Part shown: in pieces, positions 1 through 11,205 of the stretch
Numbering within the stretch: position 1 is the first letter of the stretch
Layout of the letters: each line of letters starts with the position of its first letter
Assembly: GCF_036588685.1 (NCBI RefSeq)
Contig: NC_086386.1
Span: 36,615,383-36,679,382 of the forward strand
Reading direction: 5' to 3'
Source of the DNA: Mytilus trossulus
Taxonomy: Eukaryota; Mollusca; Bivalvia; Mytilida; Mytilidae
Length of the DNA: 64,000 nt
Notes under the pieces: model-generated
What the model was told of the DNA's origin: nothing
Seen by the model: the letters and a program-made list of their open reading frames with translations, nothing else
Database searches by the model: none
Translations under genes and position numbers: made by a program

Positions 1-128
1 GATCTTGTTACCTGCGTCAGCTTCACTGGTAATATTTCCAAACAAGTAAGATCCATTTCTCTTGCATTCTTTAAGGGCTTTTTCCCAGTTTGAATAGTCA
101 TTCATTTTAAACAATTCGTCTTTATTAT
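1..128 (-). CDS. Gene A exon 6 (partial): truncated C-type-lectin-like module
   Basis: This is the 3'-most visible exon of gene A and is cut by the window start. The acceptor TTTCACAG lies at 129-136 on the minus strand. The exon opens in phase 1, which makes an Asn codon if the preceding exon ends with A. It reads NNKDELFKMNDYSNWEKAL, then KECKRNGSYLFGNITSEADA. This is the start of a C-type-lectin-like fold: a WEKAL helix, a Cys, then the GSYL strand. It aligns with gene B exon 6 (28853-29059), which reads TWRKSLDRCKENDSYLYGNI at the same place. The frame is open across the visible 128 nt. The stalk, membrane and tail exons seen in gene B must lie beyond the window. Carbohydrate binding cannot be asserted, because no Ca2+-site motif is visible. 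Confidence 0.75.
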
Positions 129-427
129 CTGTGAAAGACATAATCCATTTCGATTATTGTACGGTTATTTGAAATACATCTATTACAGGTTATATTTGTG
201 ATCACGTGGAGGCCAAACATATATATATTTATATCCATATACATGACAAAAGCTACAGCATCGTCGAGTGATACAAACAAAATACCTTACTAGGTGAATA
301 CCATTTTGGTAAAAACATGACGCAAATTTCCGAAAATCAGTTATGAAAATAAAAAAGAACAGGATTAATAAGAACCATTATATGCTCCTTTCAAAATTGT
401 TTAGCATCTCAATCTTTTCAAAATCAT

Positions 428-699
428 TTACAGCGGATTTCATTGAGTGTGTAGCGAATGGTAGTATCTTTGGCTAGCTCGCTTGTTAGCTGAACCGTGA
501 AGTCAATATTAGGTCAGGTATACAACCCTCGTTTCGAACTAGCATAGCCCAACAGACAGATCGATTGGTTTACTGTCGGACTAGTCTATTCTTAAAGTAG
601 GGTAGTTTACCTAACCTAACAATGACTTCACGGTTCAGCTAACAAGCAAGCTAACAAAGATATTACCTTTGGCTACACATTCAATGGAATCCGCTGTAA
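428..699. repeat. Foldback (inverted-repeat) element, about 270 bp
   Basis: The left arm from 428 (TTACAGCGGATTTCATTGA) and the reverse complement of the right arm ending at 699 (TTACAGCGGATTCCATTGA) match over about 90 bp with scattered mismatches. The shared part includes TTAGCTGAACCGTGAAGTCA near the inner edge. The central 90 bp or so is non-palindromic. There is no coding capacity. It lies in the intron between gene A exons 5 and 6. It is probably a non-autonomous DNA transposon or foldback element. Confidence 0.75.
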
Positions 700-1170
700 G
701 TGTAAGTGATGCTAATAGTTGAACAATAATATATATTATTAGGAAAATTTCGGACGTAAGCTTCGTGTGTGATATCATTGGGACACCATACACATTTTGA
801 TATTAACATTATAAAGTAGATCGTTTTTGGATTTCAGGGTTCATAGGCTTGCTCAAGATCATATTACACCTTCTCCCTTAAACATCATACTCAAAATATT
901 AGCGAGACCTGTAACTGACTTTTCCAAAATTTAAGATTATTAAGTTTGAAATCAAATTATTGTTTAATGTTTTTGTTCCATTTGAAATTAATTTCTACGT
1001 GTACGAAATTAAACTCTGACCTACATAGCAGACCATAAGGTAAATATTAATCCAGAATGAACACTAAGAATTTGTCAAAGAAACAACATCTCAACAAGGT
1101 CCTTAAAACATAAAGAAAATATCGCACCCGAATCCTTTCTTTAGCTGAGTATAAATCATATATTCATGTA

Positions 1171-1888
1171 CAGTGAAACCTGTCCAAACCGAACACCCAA
1201 GGGACTCTGCGTTTTGTTCGGTTCTCCCAGGTGGTCGGGTTGTAGAGGTAAACGGAAGTCGACAGCAAAATAATTTTGGCATATACTGACAATGGATACT
1301 ATATGGAACAACAGACAACAATTTATTTTTGTGTTGAGTTAGATGTAAAGTTAAAAATATGAGTAGATGAAAATATTTTACTTAATTAAACGGTTTAGCT
1401 ACAGAATGGCAGTTACGATTTTGTGGCTTGAATTATTTGAATTACATGCATTTAATTGATTTGAGGGAAAGTTCCTTTCTTGTCATCATAGGCGATGGTG
1501 ACCAGTTTAACGTTTCTCTACCAAAACAAATCACTTCAAACATAGACACCAATATGCTAATTAGTTTGTTATAACAACTCACCAATTAATTTATCATCAA
1601 ATACCCTCGGGGATACTCTTTCATCCTGAGTTTGTTTAATTAAATAACGCAAATAATTAAAAAAAAAAATTTTGTTTTGATTGCTATTGATCGATTTTGA
1701 CAGGTATTTTTTAAAAACAAATTCATAACGAGCCTTCGATAAGCTTTCGAAATTCAGTGTTGACAGAATTCGGTTTTGTCAGGTTAGATTAACGTCAACT
1801 GATAAGGAAATTTTGTGGGACTTTGAAGATTGTTCGGTTTAAACTGAAATCCGGTTTTATCAGCGTTCGATTTACCTAAGTTTCACTT
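1171..1888. mobile_element. pogo/Tigger-like MITE
   Basis: The left end reads TA|CAGTGAAACCTGTCC followed by an AACCGAACACC motif. The right end, reverse complemented, reads AAGTGAAACTTAGGTAAATCG next to a TA. TIRs starting CAGTGAAACC flanked by TA, with internal GGTTCTCCCAGGTGGTCGG, are typical of pogo/Tigger-type Tc1-mariner relatives. There is no transposase frame, so it is a non-autonomous copy. The two ends are only moderately similar. Confidence 0.5.
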
Positions 1889-1957
1889 TATTTGAAATGT
1901 AAGAGACGATACAAAAAGATATTAAACTGATCAGATATTGGACAAAATACAAACCAC

Positions 1958-2071
1958 TTCTTTGGCATAGTCCTTTACTTGCTGATGCACAGGAATCAGG
2001 TCGAAAAAAGTATGTATCAAGGAAGTCGGTACTGTAGAGGGACACGCATAACTTCTTAACATCATATTTAT
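1958..2071 (-). CDS. Gene A exon 5: Cys-bearing extracellular module
   Basis: The acceptor TTATTCCAG precedes the exon. It is 114 nt and phase 1 to phase 1, and reads KYDVKKLCVSLYSTDFLDTY, then FFRPDSCASASKGLCQR. It aligns with gene B exon 5 (30383-30502): KLCIFLWTADFPDRYEF, then IPMECDCDIRGGICQ. The pattern C-x-L...F.F.P..C.....G(L/I)CQ resembles the C-terminal half of a C-type-lectin-like domain, though I cannot be sure of that fold. The donor (A|GTGGTTT) is weak. It was chosen because it keeps phase with exon 6 and mirrors gene B. Confidence 0.7.
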
Positions 2072-2144
2072 CTGGAATAAAAAAAAAATCGAAGTAAATT
2101 CATGACGCACGTACGGTTATTATAAGGTACATTGTATTGATATA

Positions 2145-2790
2145 TAGAGGAGGGACCAAAGATACCAAAGGGACAGTCAAACTCGTAAATCTAAAACAAA
2201 CTGACAACGCCATGGCTCATAATGAAAAAGACAAACAGAAAAACAATAGTACACATGACACAACATAGAAAACTAAAGAATAAACAACACGAACCCCACC
2301 AAAAACTAGGGGTGATCTCAGGTGCTCCGGAAGGGTAAGCAGATCCTGCTCCACATGCAGCACCCGTCGTGTTGCTTATGTGATTACAAATCCGGTAAAA
2401 AGTCTAATTCGGTAGGTCAATTTCATGAAAGGGAAGGGGATTGTAGTTACGACGTAAGGAACATATCCGATATCATTTGTGAAACGGTCATTCCATAATG
2501 GTCAACCAACTCGTGATGGCGTCCGTAAAATTTACGAAGGGATGATTTCAACTTCACCATTTGGAACTCTTGGTTAAATAGCTTCCTTGTGAGCAGTAAC
2601 CTTCTATCAAGAAAATCATGATAGGAAATGCAAGCACGGGAATATATGTATTGTTTTATACTTGCTATGTATCTTTCATTTATGCCAGATAAAAGTAGAA
2701 CCAAGTTTACCCGTATGTCGATAGATTCCGCCCTTGAAATACAACAGTTTAAAAAAATCACATAGCTGGTAACGTACATTTGTACGTATA
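2145..2790 (-). mobile_element. F6 repeat: Penelope-like RT C-terminal remnant
   Basis: On the minus strand an open frame at 2447-2779 includes YSRACISYHDFLDRRLLLTR and then KSSLRKFYGRHHELVDHYGM. I recognise these from the C-terminal (thumb-side) part of a reverse transcriptase family abundant in mussels and usually described as Penelope-like. The adjoining 2145-2446 is non-coding and is shared nearly word for word with 54120-54420 (GATACCAAAGGGACAGTCAA, then CGTCGTGTTGCTTATGTGAT). No RT catalytic motif is present. It is a dead 3' fragment inside a gene A intron. Confidence 0.65.
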
Positions 2791-3835
2791 TGTTTGCTTT
2801 AAAACAACAGAATTTCAGTTCAACAAGTTCAACGTTTTAATCGCTATATTTTATTAAGATCTTGAACACTGTTTCACTCGATCGTGCATCTCTGACAAAA
2901 TCCTTTTGTTTTTTAATTTATTTTAACTTAATATCATTAAATTGATTCTCGTCTGACTTCTACACTTTATTTCAGTGACGCGTTATTTGGAATCTCAGTA
3001 ACACCAAACAGTTTCATTGAATATATTGTGTTTATGTTTTATGTTCATCTCTTTTCTTTTTACATTGATATGATCTATATTCAAAATAAATTACGTCATT
3101 TTTTTCATTGTTATAATTGTCCATTGTAGCTTCAGTTTAATTATACTTGCCAATACGAATAACATGGAAGATTTTTCGTTCCCTATTGTTAATTTCCCTT
3201 TTTTGTAGTGATGTTCTTTTGCACCAAATCTTACGGTTTTTATAGTTCACAAATTGGTCGCTATCACCGTTTCTGTTGTGGCGTGGTTTTTTGTGTGTCC
3301 TTTAAGGAACGTAATCTATTACTCATTAATTATTAAGCCAGGGATTTCGTTTCCACAAATTAACATATTTTTTTTAACAAATTCTCCAATATATATAAAG
3401 ATGTGCTTTGGTTGTACTTGAAGCAAACTTATTTAAAAGGGGAGAGCAAATCCTCATTTTTACGAAAATGATTTTTATCGTGCCTGGAAATTTAGAAACG
3501 ATCCTGGTAACCTATCGATCCTTTAAATAAACTTATATTCTGAAAGATTACCAATCCAACACTGTAATAGATCATAAACTAACTATTTTAATGATATTGT
3601 TATTAATTTGGTAAATTAAAAGCAAACTAAATATTATTGTTTATCTCTTACAAGAAATTTAAAGGTCTGAGTGAACTCCAAAGAGAATAATACCTATTGT
3701 ATTTGTTTAATGAGACAATAGAACTGCCTAAAGTTTGAATATACAGGAAACTATCAGGTGAATCTATAAAAAGATACAATTGGGTTCGCAATAGTTGTTA
3801 TTGGCTTTGAAATAACTGTCAAAAAAACGTAAATT

Positions 3836-4013
3836 AGAACGTTAGTTTCTCGTTTGTATTGTTTCACATTATCATTTCGGGGCCTGTTATAGCTAAGAAT
3901 GCGGTATGGACTTTGCTTATGTTGAAAGGCCGTATTGAGATCTATAGTTATTAATTTCTGTGCAATTTGGTCTCTTGTGGAGAGTTTTCTCATTGGCAAT
4001 CATACCACATCTT
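3836..4013 (-). repeat. F1 dispersed repeat copy (truncated)
   Basis: The reverse complement matches the F1 family seen best at 20620-21022. Diagnostic text on the plus strand is TCTCATTGGCAATCATACCACATCTT and GGGGCCTGTTATAGCTAAGAATGCGG (each read in pieces). It ends about 50 bp from gene A exon 4, within the intron. Confidence 0.75.
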
Positions 4014-4062
4014 ATTTATTGTATTGTAGAAAATACTTTGTACCGATACCGTTCATACTTAC

Positions 4063-4228
4063 CACTCATTGTCATCGTGTTCGGCGATGTTAAATATACA
4101 TTGAATATGTTTTGATCACTACTACTTCCACAATCATTAGGGGAAGACTCCTGACATTTACCATCACACGTCTGTGGTGATAGGCCATTTCTCTCTGGGA
4201 TTTTACCCAAACACAAACACTTGTTATT
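4063..4228 (-). CDS. Gene A exon 4: second half of WSC domain
   Basis: The acceptor TTTTTGCAG precedes the exon and the donor G|GTAAGTATG follows it. It is 166 nt, phase 0 to phase 1. The translation reads NNKCLCLGKIPERNGLSPQT, CDGKCQESSPNDCGSSSDQN, then IFNVYLTSPNTMTMS. Spacing C-x-C...C-x3-C...CG...F-x-VY is the second half of a WSC domain, a compact eight-Cys module of surface and secreted proteins with proposed glycan binding. With exon 3 (9986-10113) it makes a full module. Gene B's counterpart (33657-33840) is 18 nt longer through an in-frame six-residue insertion before the NDCGS motif. The intron between exons 3 and 4 holds the LINE at 4549-9118. Confidence 0.85.
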
Positions 4229-4548
4229 CTGCAAAAATATAGGTGCATGTTATTTGAGAGTTGTTGTTTGTTGCTGTATATCATACTTTCTTGCCGTGTA
4301 GTGTTCGGGGTGTTGGTTTAAATTGTTTAACGTTGGGAACGTTTCTATCTATATATATCTTTATTCTCATAAACCAAAATCCATGGTACAGAGATATTAT
4401 AAACATTTATAATATAACATAAAGTTAGAATTAATACAAATGTATGATCTACAACTGGAAAAATATTTCCAGCTACATGTAATATAAAAAAAAACACATT
4501 ATGCATGTATACAATATTATATAAAAAAAATATTTAACAATGTTTCCC

Positions 4549-7500
4549 CTAAGAGTCCAGCTGTTTATTAATCAGTTTAATAAATTTGCACAAATGATTC
4601 AACATACTGATGTTTCTAGTATTCATCAAATCATGAAATTTCAATATGTTTGGTCTATTTAGATAATATGGTTTCAAATTTTTTTCTCTATCATGATTAA
4701 ATTTCGAACAATTAAAAATATAGTGGAATTCATCCCCAATATCTCCTGAATTACAAAGTTTACAATTTCGATTTTCTCTAGGTATATTTTTCCACCTTCC
4801 AGTTTCAATAGGAAGTTTATGACTGAGTATCCTGAATCTACAAAAAGTAATAATATTTTTATCATCTAGTATCTTAAAATAGTTTTCTCTTTCAGCATTA
4901 TCTTTGAATAGACGATAATTAATAGCTTTTGGCGATGCTAATAAGATAGAGTGCCAATTTTGTTTGAATTGGTCTACAACACAAACTTTAACCTTATGAT
5001 ATAACCATGTATTACTAACAAAGTACTGTGCCTTCCAAACATATGACAGTCCACAACTATCTAGAATAGATTTTATATTATTAAGCCATGGAATACTCAT
5101 CCCATACTTTTTATATGCATATTTATACAAAATAACAGGAAGTTTTTCTTGCTTTCCACACATAAGTTTCGACCAGTAATTTAAAGTCCGCAACTTGATA
5201 TCAATTTCCAAAGGATATCTTCCCAGTTCTCCATAAATCATGAAATCTGGCGTTGACTTCTTTACATTTAACAAAAGTTTACAGAATTTAAGGTGGACCC
5301 TTTCAATAACAGAAATGTTGCCGACTCCCCAAACTTCACTTCCATACAATAAAATAGGCTTAACAATTTTATCGAAAAGATCGAGTTGGCATTCTATAGA
5401 TAAATTATGTTTTCGACCTTTGCGGATAACATCGTACATAGCGTGTGTGGCTTTTTCTGCTTGTGCCTTTTTTGCCTTTGAAAAACTTCATGTTCTAGAA
5501 AAAATAACACCAAGGTACGTAAACTCATTTACAATTTCTAAAACAGTATTATTATATTTAAATTCTATATTTGATAATGGTCTACCTTTTGAAAAAACTA
5601 CAATTTTACTTTTATTTACATTAACCTTCAATTTCCAAAGTTCACAATAGTTATACAAAGAGTCAAGCTGCTTTTGTAAGTCATTTTTTGACTCTGCCAA
5701 AAGAGCTGTGTCGTCTGCATACAGAATCAGAAACAATTTTAAAAAGTAGTCTAGCTCAATTTCTATATCATCGGATACTGTTTTAACCCTTCTACATCTT
5801 GTTCTTTTAAAAAATGTTCAAGATCATTAATATACAGAGAAAATAATAAAGGTGAGAGGCTTTCGCCTTGACGTACACCGACATTACACGGAAAATACTC
5901 TGAAAATACACTACCATCAAAAATTCTTGATTTAATGTTACTATACATATTTACAATGGTATCATACATTTTTCCACTTATAAAATTCTCCAGAAGTTTT
6001 TGCCATAAACCAAATCGCCAAACTGTGTCAAAGGCTTTTGCAAAGTCTATAAAAGCACAAAAAAGTTTTCTCTTTCGCATCTTCAATAGTTCAAAAAGAA
6101 TATGTAGGACAAAAATGCTATCTATGGTTGAATAGCCTTTTCTAAATCCTGATTGATTTTCATTTAACAGTAAGTAATTTTCCAAAAAAGTGGATAGTCT
6201 TGAATTCAAAACTGAAGTAAATAGCTTTCCCATGCAGCTAAGAATTGTGATAGGTCTATAATTTTCTGGGTTTTTTGTATCACCTTTATTTTTATAAAAA
6301 GGAATAATGTTACCAACTAACCATGCTTCTGGAATTTTACCAGAATCGAAAACAATATTAAAAAATTGAACATATATAGGCATAAAAATATGACATGTGC
6401 TTTTAATATATTCGTTAATAATTTTGTCATCTCCACAAGCCTTTCCATTTTTTAAATCTTTAATACAATTAAATATTTCTTTTTCTGTTATGATACTATT
6501 AAGAGTTTCATTGAACTGGTTTGGTACTTGCGAAACAGGGATATCGTCGACTGAATCCGACGAATTCAAGTTTTTAAAGAAATCAAAGAGAACATCGATG
6601 GAAATATTTGGACTACGTTTTTCTCTTTTTTCATTTAAAATTTTCCAGAACTCCTTAGAGTTACTGTTTTTTAAATTTTGCATCTTTTTTCTAAAAATCT
6701 TTCTATACTCTTGTATAGAACAATCCATCTGCTTTTTATACTTTCTCTCTGCATCTTTCATTTGAACATGATTATCTGATGTTTTGTTGTTTTTATATCG
6801 TCGTTTTGCAATTCGTGAGCACTTTCTTTGCTCCCAGCATTTTTTGTCAAACCATGGTTTGCTTTCCTTTGAGTTCTTTTTAACCTTCGTGTTATAAGTA
6901 ATGGTACCTAGTACCTTTTCTGCTGATTCCAAAAGTATATCATTTATATGTTCGGACAATTTATTTACAGAATTTTGCGACATAACACTTGAATGCAAAA
7001 ACATTAATTGATTTTCTAATTATGTAATCTTATTTCCATCAATATTCTCAATGAAATCTTGTTTTTTTCATTATCCCACTTTTTAAACTTTATATTTTCA
7101 CTACCACTTGTTACATCATTGTTTTCAGCTTCAGTTACAGCATTTTGCTCAATTTTAAATTTTAACAAAAGTGTCAATGGACAATGTACATCTGAGTAAA
7201 GAGACGAAAACGTATCTACATGCATATTTACAACATGATTTAATAATTCAAATGAGCAAATAAAATAGTCAACAACACTAGAACTTCTACATGTAAATAT
7301 TCCCTCTTTATCACCATTCACTCTACCATTCAAAATGAACAAATTGTTATTTTTACAATCATCAAGTAAAGCGTTTCCATAAGTGTTTTTCGATATATCT
7401 TTACTTTTTCTAATACTTAACATATTTAACTCTTGTAAAGCATTTGAGTAATCATAGCATAAATCTGAATCACTAACTATATCATGTTTGCTATTTACAA

Positions 7501-7972
7501 TATTTGAAAAATCAATATCAGAAGCAGTTCTGCTATTAAAATCTCCGACAAGCATAATGTATTTATAGTTAACAGAAAGTTTCAGCAACTCTTGCTCTAG
7601 TTCGTTTAATGAATCGGTTATTTTGTACAGCGAATTTTCAGGAGGGATGTACACGTTCCCAATCACCAAGTCTTCATCAGTCTGTAGGAAATCTGCAGAT
7701 ATCTTAGCCCATAGCACTAGGCTACTCTTAGTCTCAATGATATGAATATATTTAGACATTTCATTTTTATACCCAAAAGCTATGCCACCTGATTTTACTC
7801 TTGAGTGTGACTTTCGATTTTTAAATTTAAAAGTATATTCTGGTATGTTAATATTATCAAAATTATCAGTTTTTGTTTCAGTCAAACATATAATATCATG
7901 GTCACTTATCAACTTGATAAATTCAGGATACTGCGATTTTCTCACTACACCGCAACAGTTAAGGTTTAACAT
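4549..7972 (-). pseudogene. LINE ORF2 (endonuclease, reverse transcriptase), lightly broken
   Basis: The start is MLNLNCCGVVRKSQYPEF at 7972. The endonuclease part (7972-7016) carries IICLTETKTDN, MLVGDFNSRTASD and SDVHCPLTL. The RT part (7004-5488) carries LLNENQSGFRKGYSTIDSIF, FIDFAKAFDTVW, GVRQGESLSPLLFSLYINDL and LYADDTALLAES. The last part (5439-4549) carries LYGSEVWGVGN and the knuckle CKLCNSGDIGDEFHYIFNC. The breaks visible are few: a length change in a poly-A run near 7064, a TAA near 7022, a one-base shift near 5790 just before the YADD block, and a TGA at 5488. Otherwise the frame is continuous. It would not make a functional protein as it stands. Confidence 0.85.
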
Positions 7973-8023
7973 TTTAATGTCTTTCAGTAAAGCTTCGGTA
8001 ACAACTGACTCTCTATGGGGTTG

Positions 8024-9118
8024 CTAATAGTGTTTTGGCGTCGTTGTACGTTTGCGTTTTTGTACAGGGTTTTTATCTGGAGTATGCGACATTTTTGTGT
8101 GAGTCTGTGTGTTCGTAGTTATATCGTCTTCAACATTGCGTTCTTCATTATATATTACCCCATCGACATACAAGATGTCCCTCACTAACTTGACCTGGCA
8201 ACCTTCAGCTCGTTTTTTCTTCATGAGCGGGTAAAGACTCTTTCTAGCCTGCTCAATTTCGTCCGGGAATTGTTGGTTGACTCCGAACGATTTACCTTTC
8301 AGGCGGTAGGTGTTAGATAGTACCCTTGCAAGATCTTTATAGAAGATAAATCTGGCTACGATTGGTCGCGGGCGGCCTCTTTTTCCTGCGCGAGCTCCAC
8401 TGCCGAAGCGGTGAACATTTCCCAGTTCTATCCAATCTGAAATATGCAATTCTTTGCGTATAAAGTCTTTCACTACTTGTTCTGTATTTTTGTGCTCCGT
8501 CTCTTGTATTCCTGTGAATACCAAGTTATTTTTCATCGATCTGCATTGCAAATCGATTACTTTGTTGCGAAGTTCTTCATGTTCCTCTCGCGCATCACTT
8601 AAAGCTGATTTAATTTCTGACCTCAATTCGGTTGTTCGGTCGTCTAAGTCGTTAGCTACTCTACTAACAGAAGGTCTTATTTGTTTTACATCTTTTACAT
8701 TGTTGTCATGTTTTACTTTAAAGTCGTCCATAAAATCACTTAAACTCTGTAAATTATTATTCACTTCTTTATTGTTATCATGTAAATTCTTTAATTGTTT
8801 ATCTAGATTTCCATGTTGTGTTCTAATTTGTGATATTTCGGACTCACTTTTTTCGCATCTTACATTTATTTTTTGAACTTTTGATTCAACTTCGTTAACT
8901 TTTGTTTTTAACTCGCTAAAATTTTTAGCTAATGTTGATAATGTTCTGTTCATTTGGGTGACTTGTGTCATTCCCGTTTCAATAGAAGTAAGTCTGCCAT
9001 TCATGTTTATTAGCAGTTGATAGACGTTTTGTAATGTTATGTCCTGGCTAGGATCTCCGTAAAGAACATCCCTACTTTCGGTTAATACTGTAGATGTCTC
9101 CGTTTGGCTTGACTCCAT
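8024..9118 (-). CDS. LINE ORF1 protein, coiled-coil plus L1-type RNA-binding region
   Basis: This is an intact 364-codon frame starting MESSQTETSTVLTES. Residues about 30-190 are charged, with heptad-like Leu/Ile spacing, and suggest a coiled coil for multimerisation. From about residue 195 the segments NNLVFTGIQETEHKN, LGNVHRFGSGARAGKRGRP and RPIVARFIFYKDLARVLSN resemble the RRM and C-terminal region of L1-type ORF1 proteins, which bind the element's RNA. The tail is basic (NPVQKRKRTTTPKHY). It ends in TAG at 8024-8026, and ORF2 follows in the same frame after 17 sense codons. Confidence 0.85.
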   Translation of the reverse strand: MESSQTETSTVLTESRDVLYGDPSQDITLQNVYQLLINMNGRLTSIETGMTQVTQMNRTLSTLAKNFSELKTKVNEVESKVQKINVRCEKSESEISQIRTQHGNLDKQLKNLHDNNKEVNNNLQSLSDFMDDFKVKHDNNVKDVKQIRPSVSRVANDLDDRTTELRSEIKSALSDAREEHEELRNKVIDLQCRSMKNNLVFTGIQETEHKNTEQVVKDFIRKELHISDWIELGNVHRFGSGARAGKRGRPRPIVARFIFYKDLARVLSNTYRLKGKSFGVNQQFPDEIEQARKSLYPLMKKKRAEGCQVKLVRDILYVDGVIYNEERNVEDDITTNTQTHTKMSHTPDKNPVQKRKRTTTPKHY

Positions 9119-9985
9119 ATTTTAACCCACTCGTATAGAGCCTCAATATATTAATCGTAGTTCTAATTAATGTTCACTTGGAATACAATACACCCCAGGG
9201 TACAGGTGATAAACAAATAAATAACAATGTCTCTCGGGATTCTACTTATTGTTGATACTGGATTTCAAAAAATAAATAAATCAACAAAAGAACCAGCGTC
9301 TTTACCATATTAATAACGAGCGAAAGGTCCCAATATACCAATTTAACACTTGAAAGTTCTTATTTCCAAAAAATTTCCATTTCATAATCAAATAAGATGA
9401 CTTATCTTAGGAGCGAAAAAATCAACACCTCCATTCATACATTCGTAGTCTCTCTCTCTATCTGACTGTACTGTATGGATATTTGTTCATTGTCGCAGCC
9501 CGCAACTTCCATACCATTTGGTCTTTGTTAAAGAGTTATTTTGCAATCATACCACATCTTCTTGTGATACAGATAAACCATGCACCTGTATGCATAAACT
9601 TTATTCTAACTGACGTGTTTTTCAGTCCCTGATATGTCTTAATGGACAGTTTGGTTATGAATTTATACACGATATTGATGATGTATAATTTGTAATACTT
9701 ACACTTAAGGAGGGAGACCTAGATTAAGGGTAACAACTCTTAAAATCATCAGTAGGTTTGTGTCAACCATTTTAATAAATACATTATAAGCTTCTATGTT
9801 ACTTCTTATTTGTTTCAGGCATATTTTTAAAATACATTGACGAAATTTGACTTTTACAAAAGCATAACTGTCTTAATGAGTTATCCTCCTAAACAAAGGT
9901 CTGCCCTTAAGAGGATCGATCAAACATAATAAAGTTTATCTACAAGTTTATTGCATATACATGATATAAGTGATGAAACAATTAC

Positions 9986-10113
9986 CTTAATTGAAAATGC
10001 AAAAACTCCGACCGGCAAACAAAGTTCCTGACATATTCCTAAAGAACGTGTCGACAAAGAGAGCATACGCTGCACGTCTGTATTATCGCTCAAATAATTC
10101 CAACTGTAGCACC
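9986..10113 (-). CDS. Gene A exon 3: first half of WSC domain
   Basis: It is 128 nt, entered in phase 1 and left in phase 0 (AAG|GTAATT). Acceptor GTTAAAG. With one G from exon 2 it reads GCYSWNYLSDNTDVQRMLSL, then STRSLGICQELCLPVGVFAF and SIK. GCY at the start, C-x3-C in the middle and an aromatic (VFAF) strand before the splice match the first half of a WSC module. The gene B equivalent (34053-34180) has exactly the same length and phases. Confidence 0.85.
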
Positions 10114-11205
10114 CTTTAACAAAAAAAATCTTATTATGTTACTAATAAACGAAACAGATTTCAGATAATTGTCATTTCAGAAATAATGCGCCATGTAAGC
10201 CATAGAATTTTTGATTTTTTTTTCATGGCATGAGCCATAATATTCGAAAATTATCCCGAGCGTTAGTGATATATAGAAATAATTTCAAAATTAAGGCTAT
10301 AAATAAGAAGATGCGGTATGACTACTAATGGGATAATTCTCCATTTAAAAAAAGGCTTTTGAATAGGAATAACGGTTCTGCATTTTCTTCTTTTTTTTGT
10401 TTTTTAATTTCAATTTGAACACAGCAAAATCCATATAGTTGCGTTACATGTGGATCTACGAGATAAATTGTAAGAGCCATATATATATTCATCTTTAAGT
10501 CTGCGCTTAATAAAATACTCATTATAGATATATCGAGAATTTTATCACGTAATTGTTTTCAGAGCGAAAGAAGCACGTCATCAAAGAATTGCAATAACTA
10601 TACTTTTTAACGATAATATTTATTGAATTACGAACATTTTTTGAAAACACTCGGAATATTACTTGTGAAAGTGTGTTTAGAATGAAACAGATTTAGGTTT
10701 TTTGTTCTGAAGTATTTTAAAAGATTTAATACCAGCCTTGGTACATTGACCTATGCTATGGTTTGTTGTAGATATTACAGTAGCATATCGTGGTGTACAT
10801 CCTACACTAATCCTTTTGTGCCTATCCCTACTCTAATATAAAGTCATTATTTTGTACATAAATCGGGCCCTTAGTTTTCTTGTTTGAATCATTCAACATT
10901 ATATATTTATAATTTGGTGCCTTTCAAAGCTGATTATGCGTTATGTGTTTTACTCATTAAAGAAGTTCATGTGATGACCAAGAGGGTTTTTTTACGTCTG
11001 TGCCATTTTATATATTTATTGTGGAGAAATGTACCATTGGCATACTACTAGTATATCTCTAATTATATTAAAATAAAAGGTGATTTTCCTATTATGATTG
11101 CTTAAATTCTTTGTTTGTCTTCCCCGGAGATCTATTGTTTGTTGTTATTTTACTTTCCACTGATACGAAAAAATATCAACATATCGATATCATTATTACA
11201 TGTAC

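Larger units (their letters stand above)
4549..9118 (-). mobile_element. Non-LTR retrotransposon (LINE), two-ORF, nearly intact
   Basis: It is read 9118 to 4549 on the minus strand: ORF1, then an apurinic-like endonuclease, reverse transcriptase and a C-terminal Cys/His knuckle. The coordinates give the coding core. Non-coding flanks probably extend to about 4345 and about 9460, but I could not fix the ends. A shared TCTATCT at 4344-4350 and 9457-9463 is a weak candidate duplication. The order EN-RT-knuckle and the LYADDTALLAES motif fit the CR1/Jockey-type group of LINEs. The clade was not tested. It lies in sense orientation in gene A's intron 3. Confidence 0.85.

Noticed and set aside
4090..4284. 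64-codon minus frame overlapping the WSC exon
   Set aside because: It is a shadow of the exon in another frame. The WSC pattern, splice sites and gene B parallel support the other frame.
5240..6765. Plus-strand frames of 122-136 codons
   Set aside because: They are antisense shadows of the LINE ORF2.
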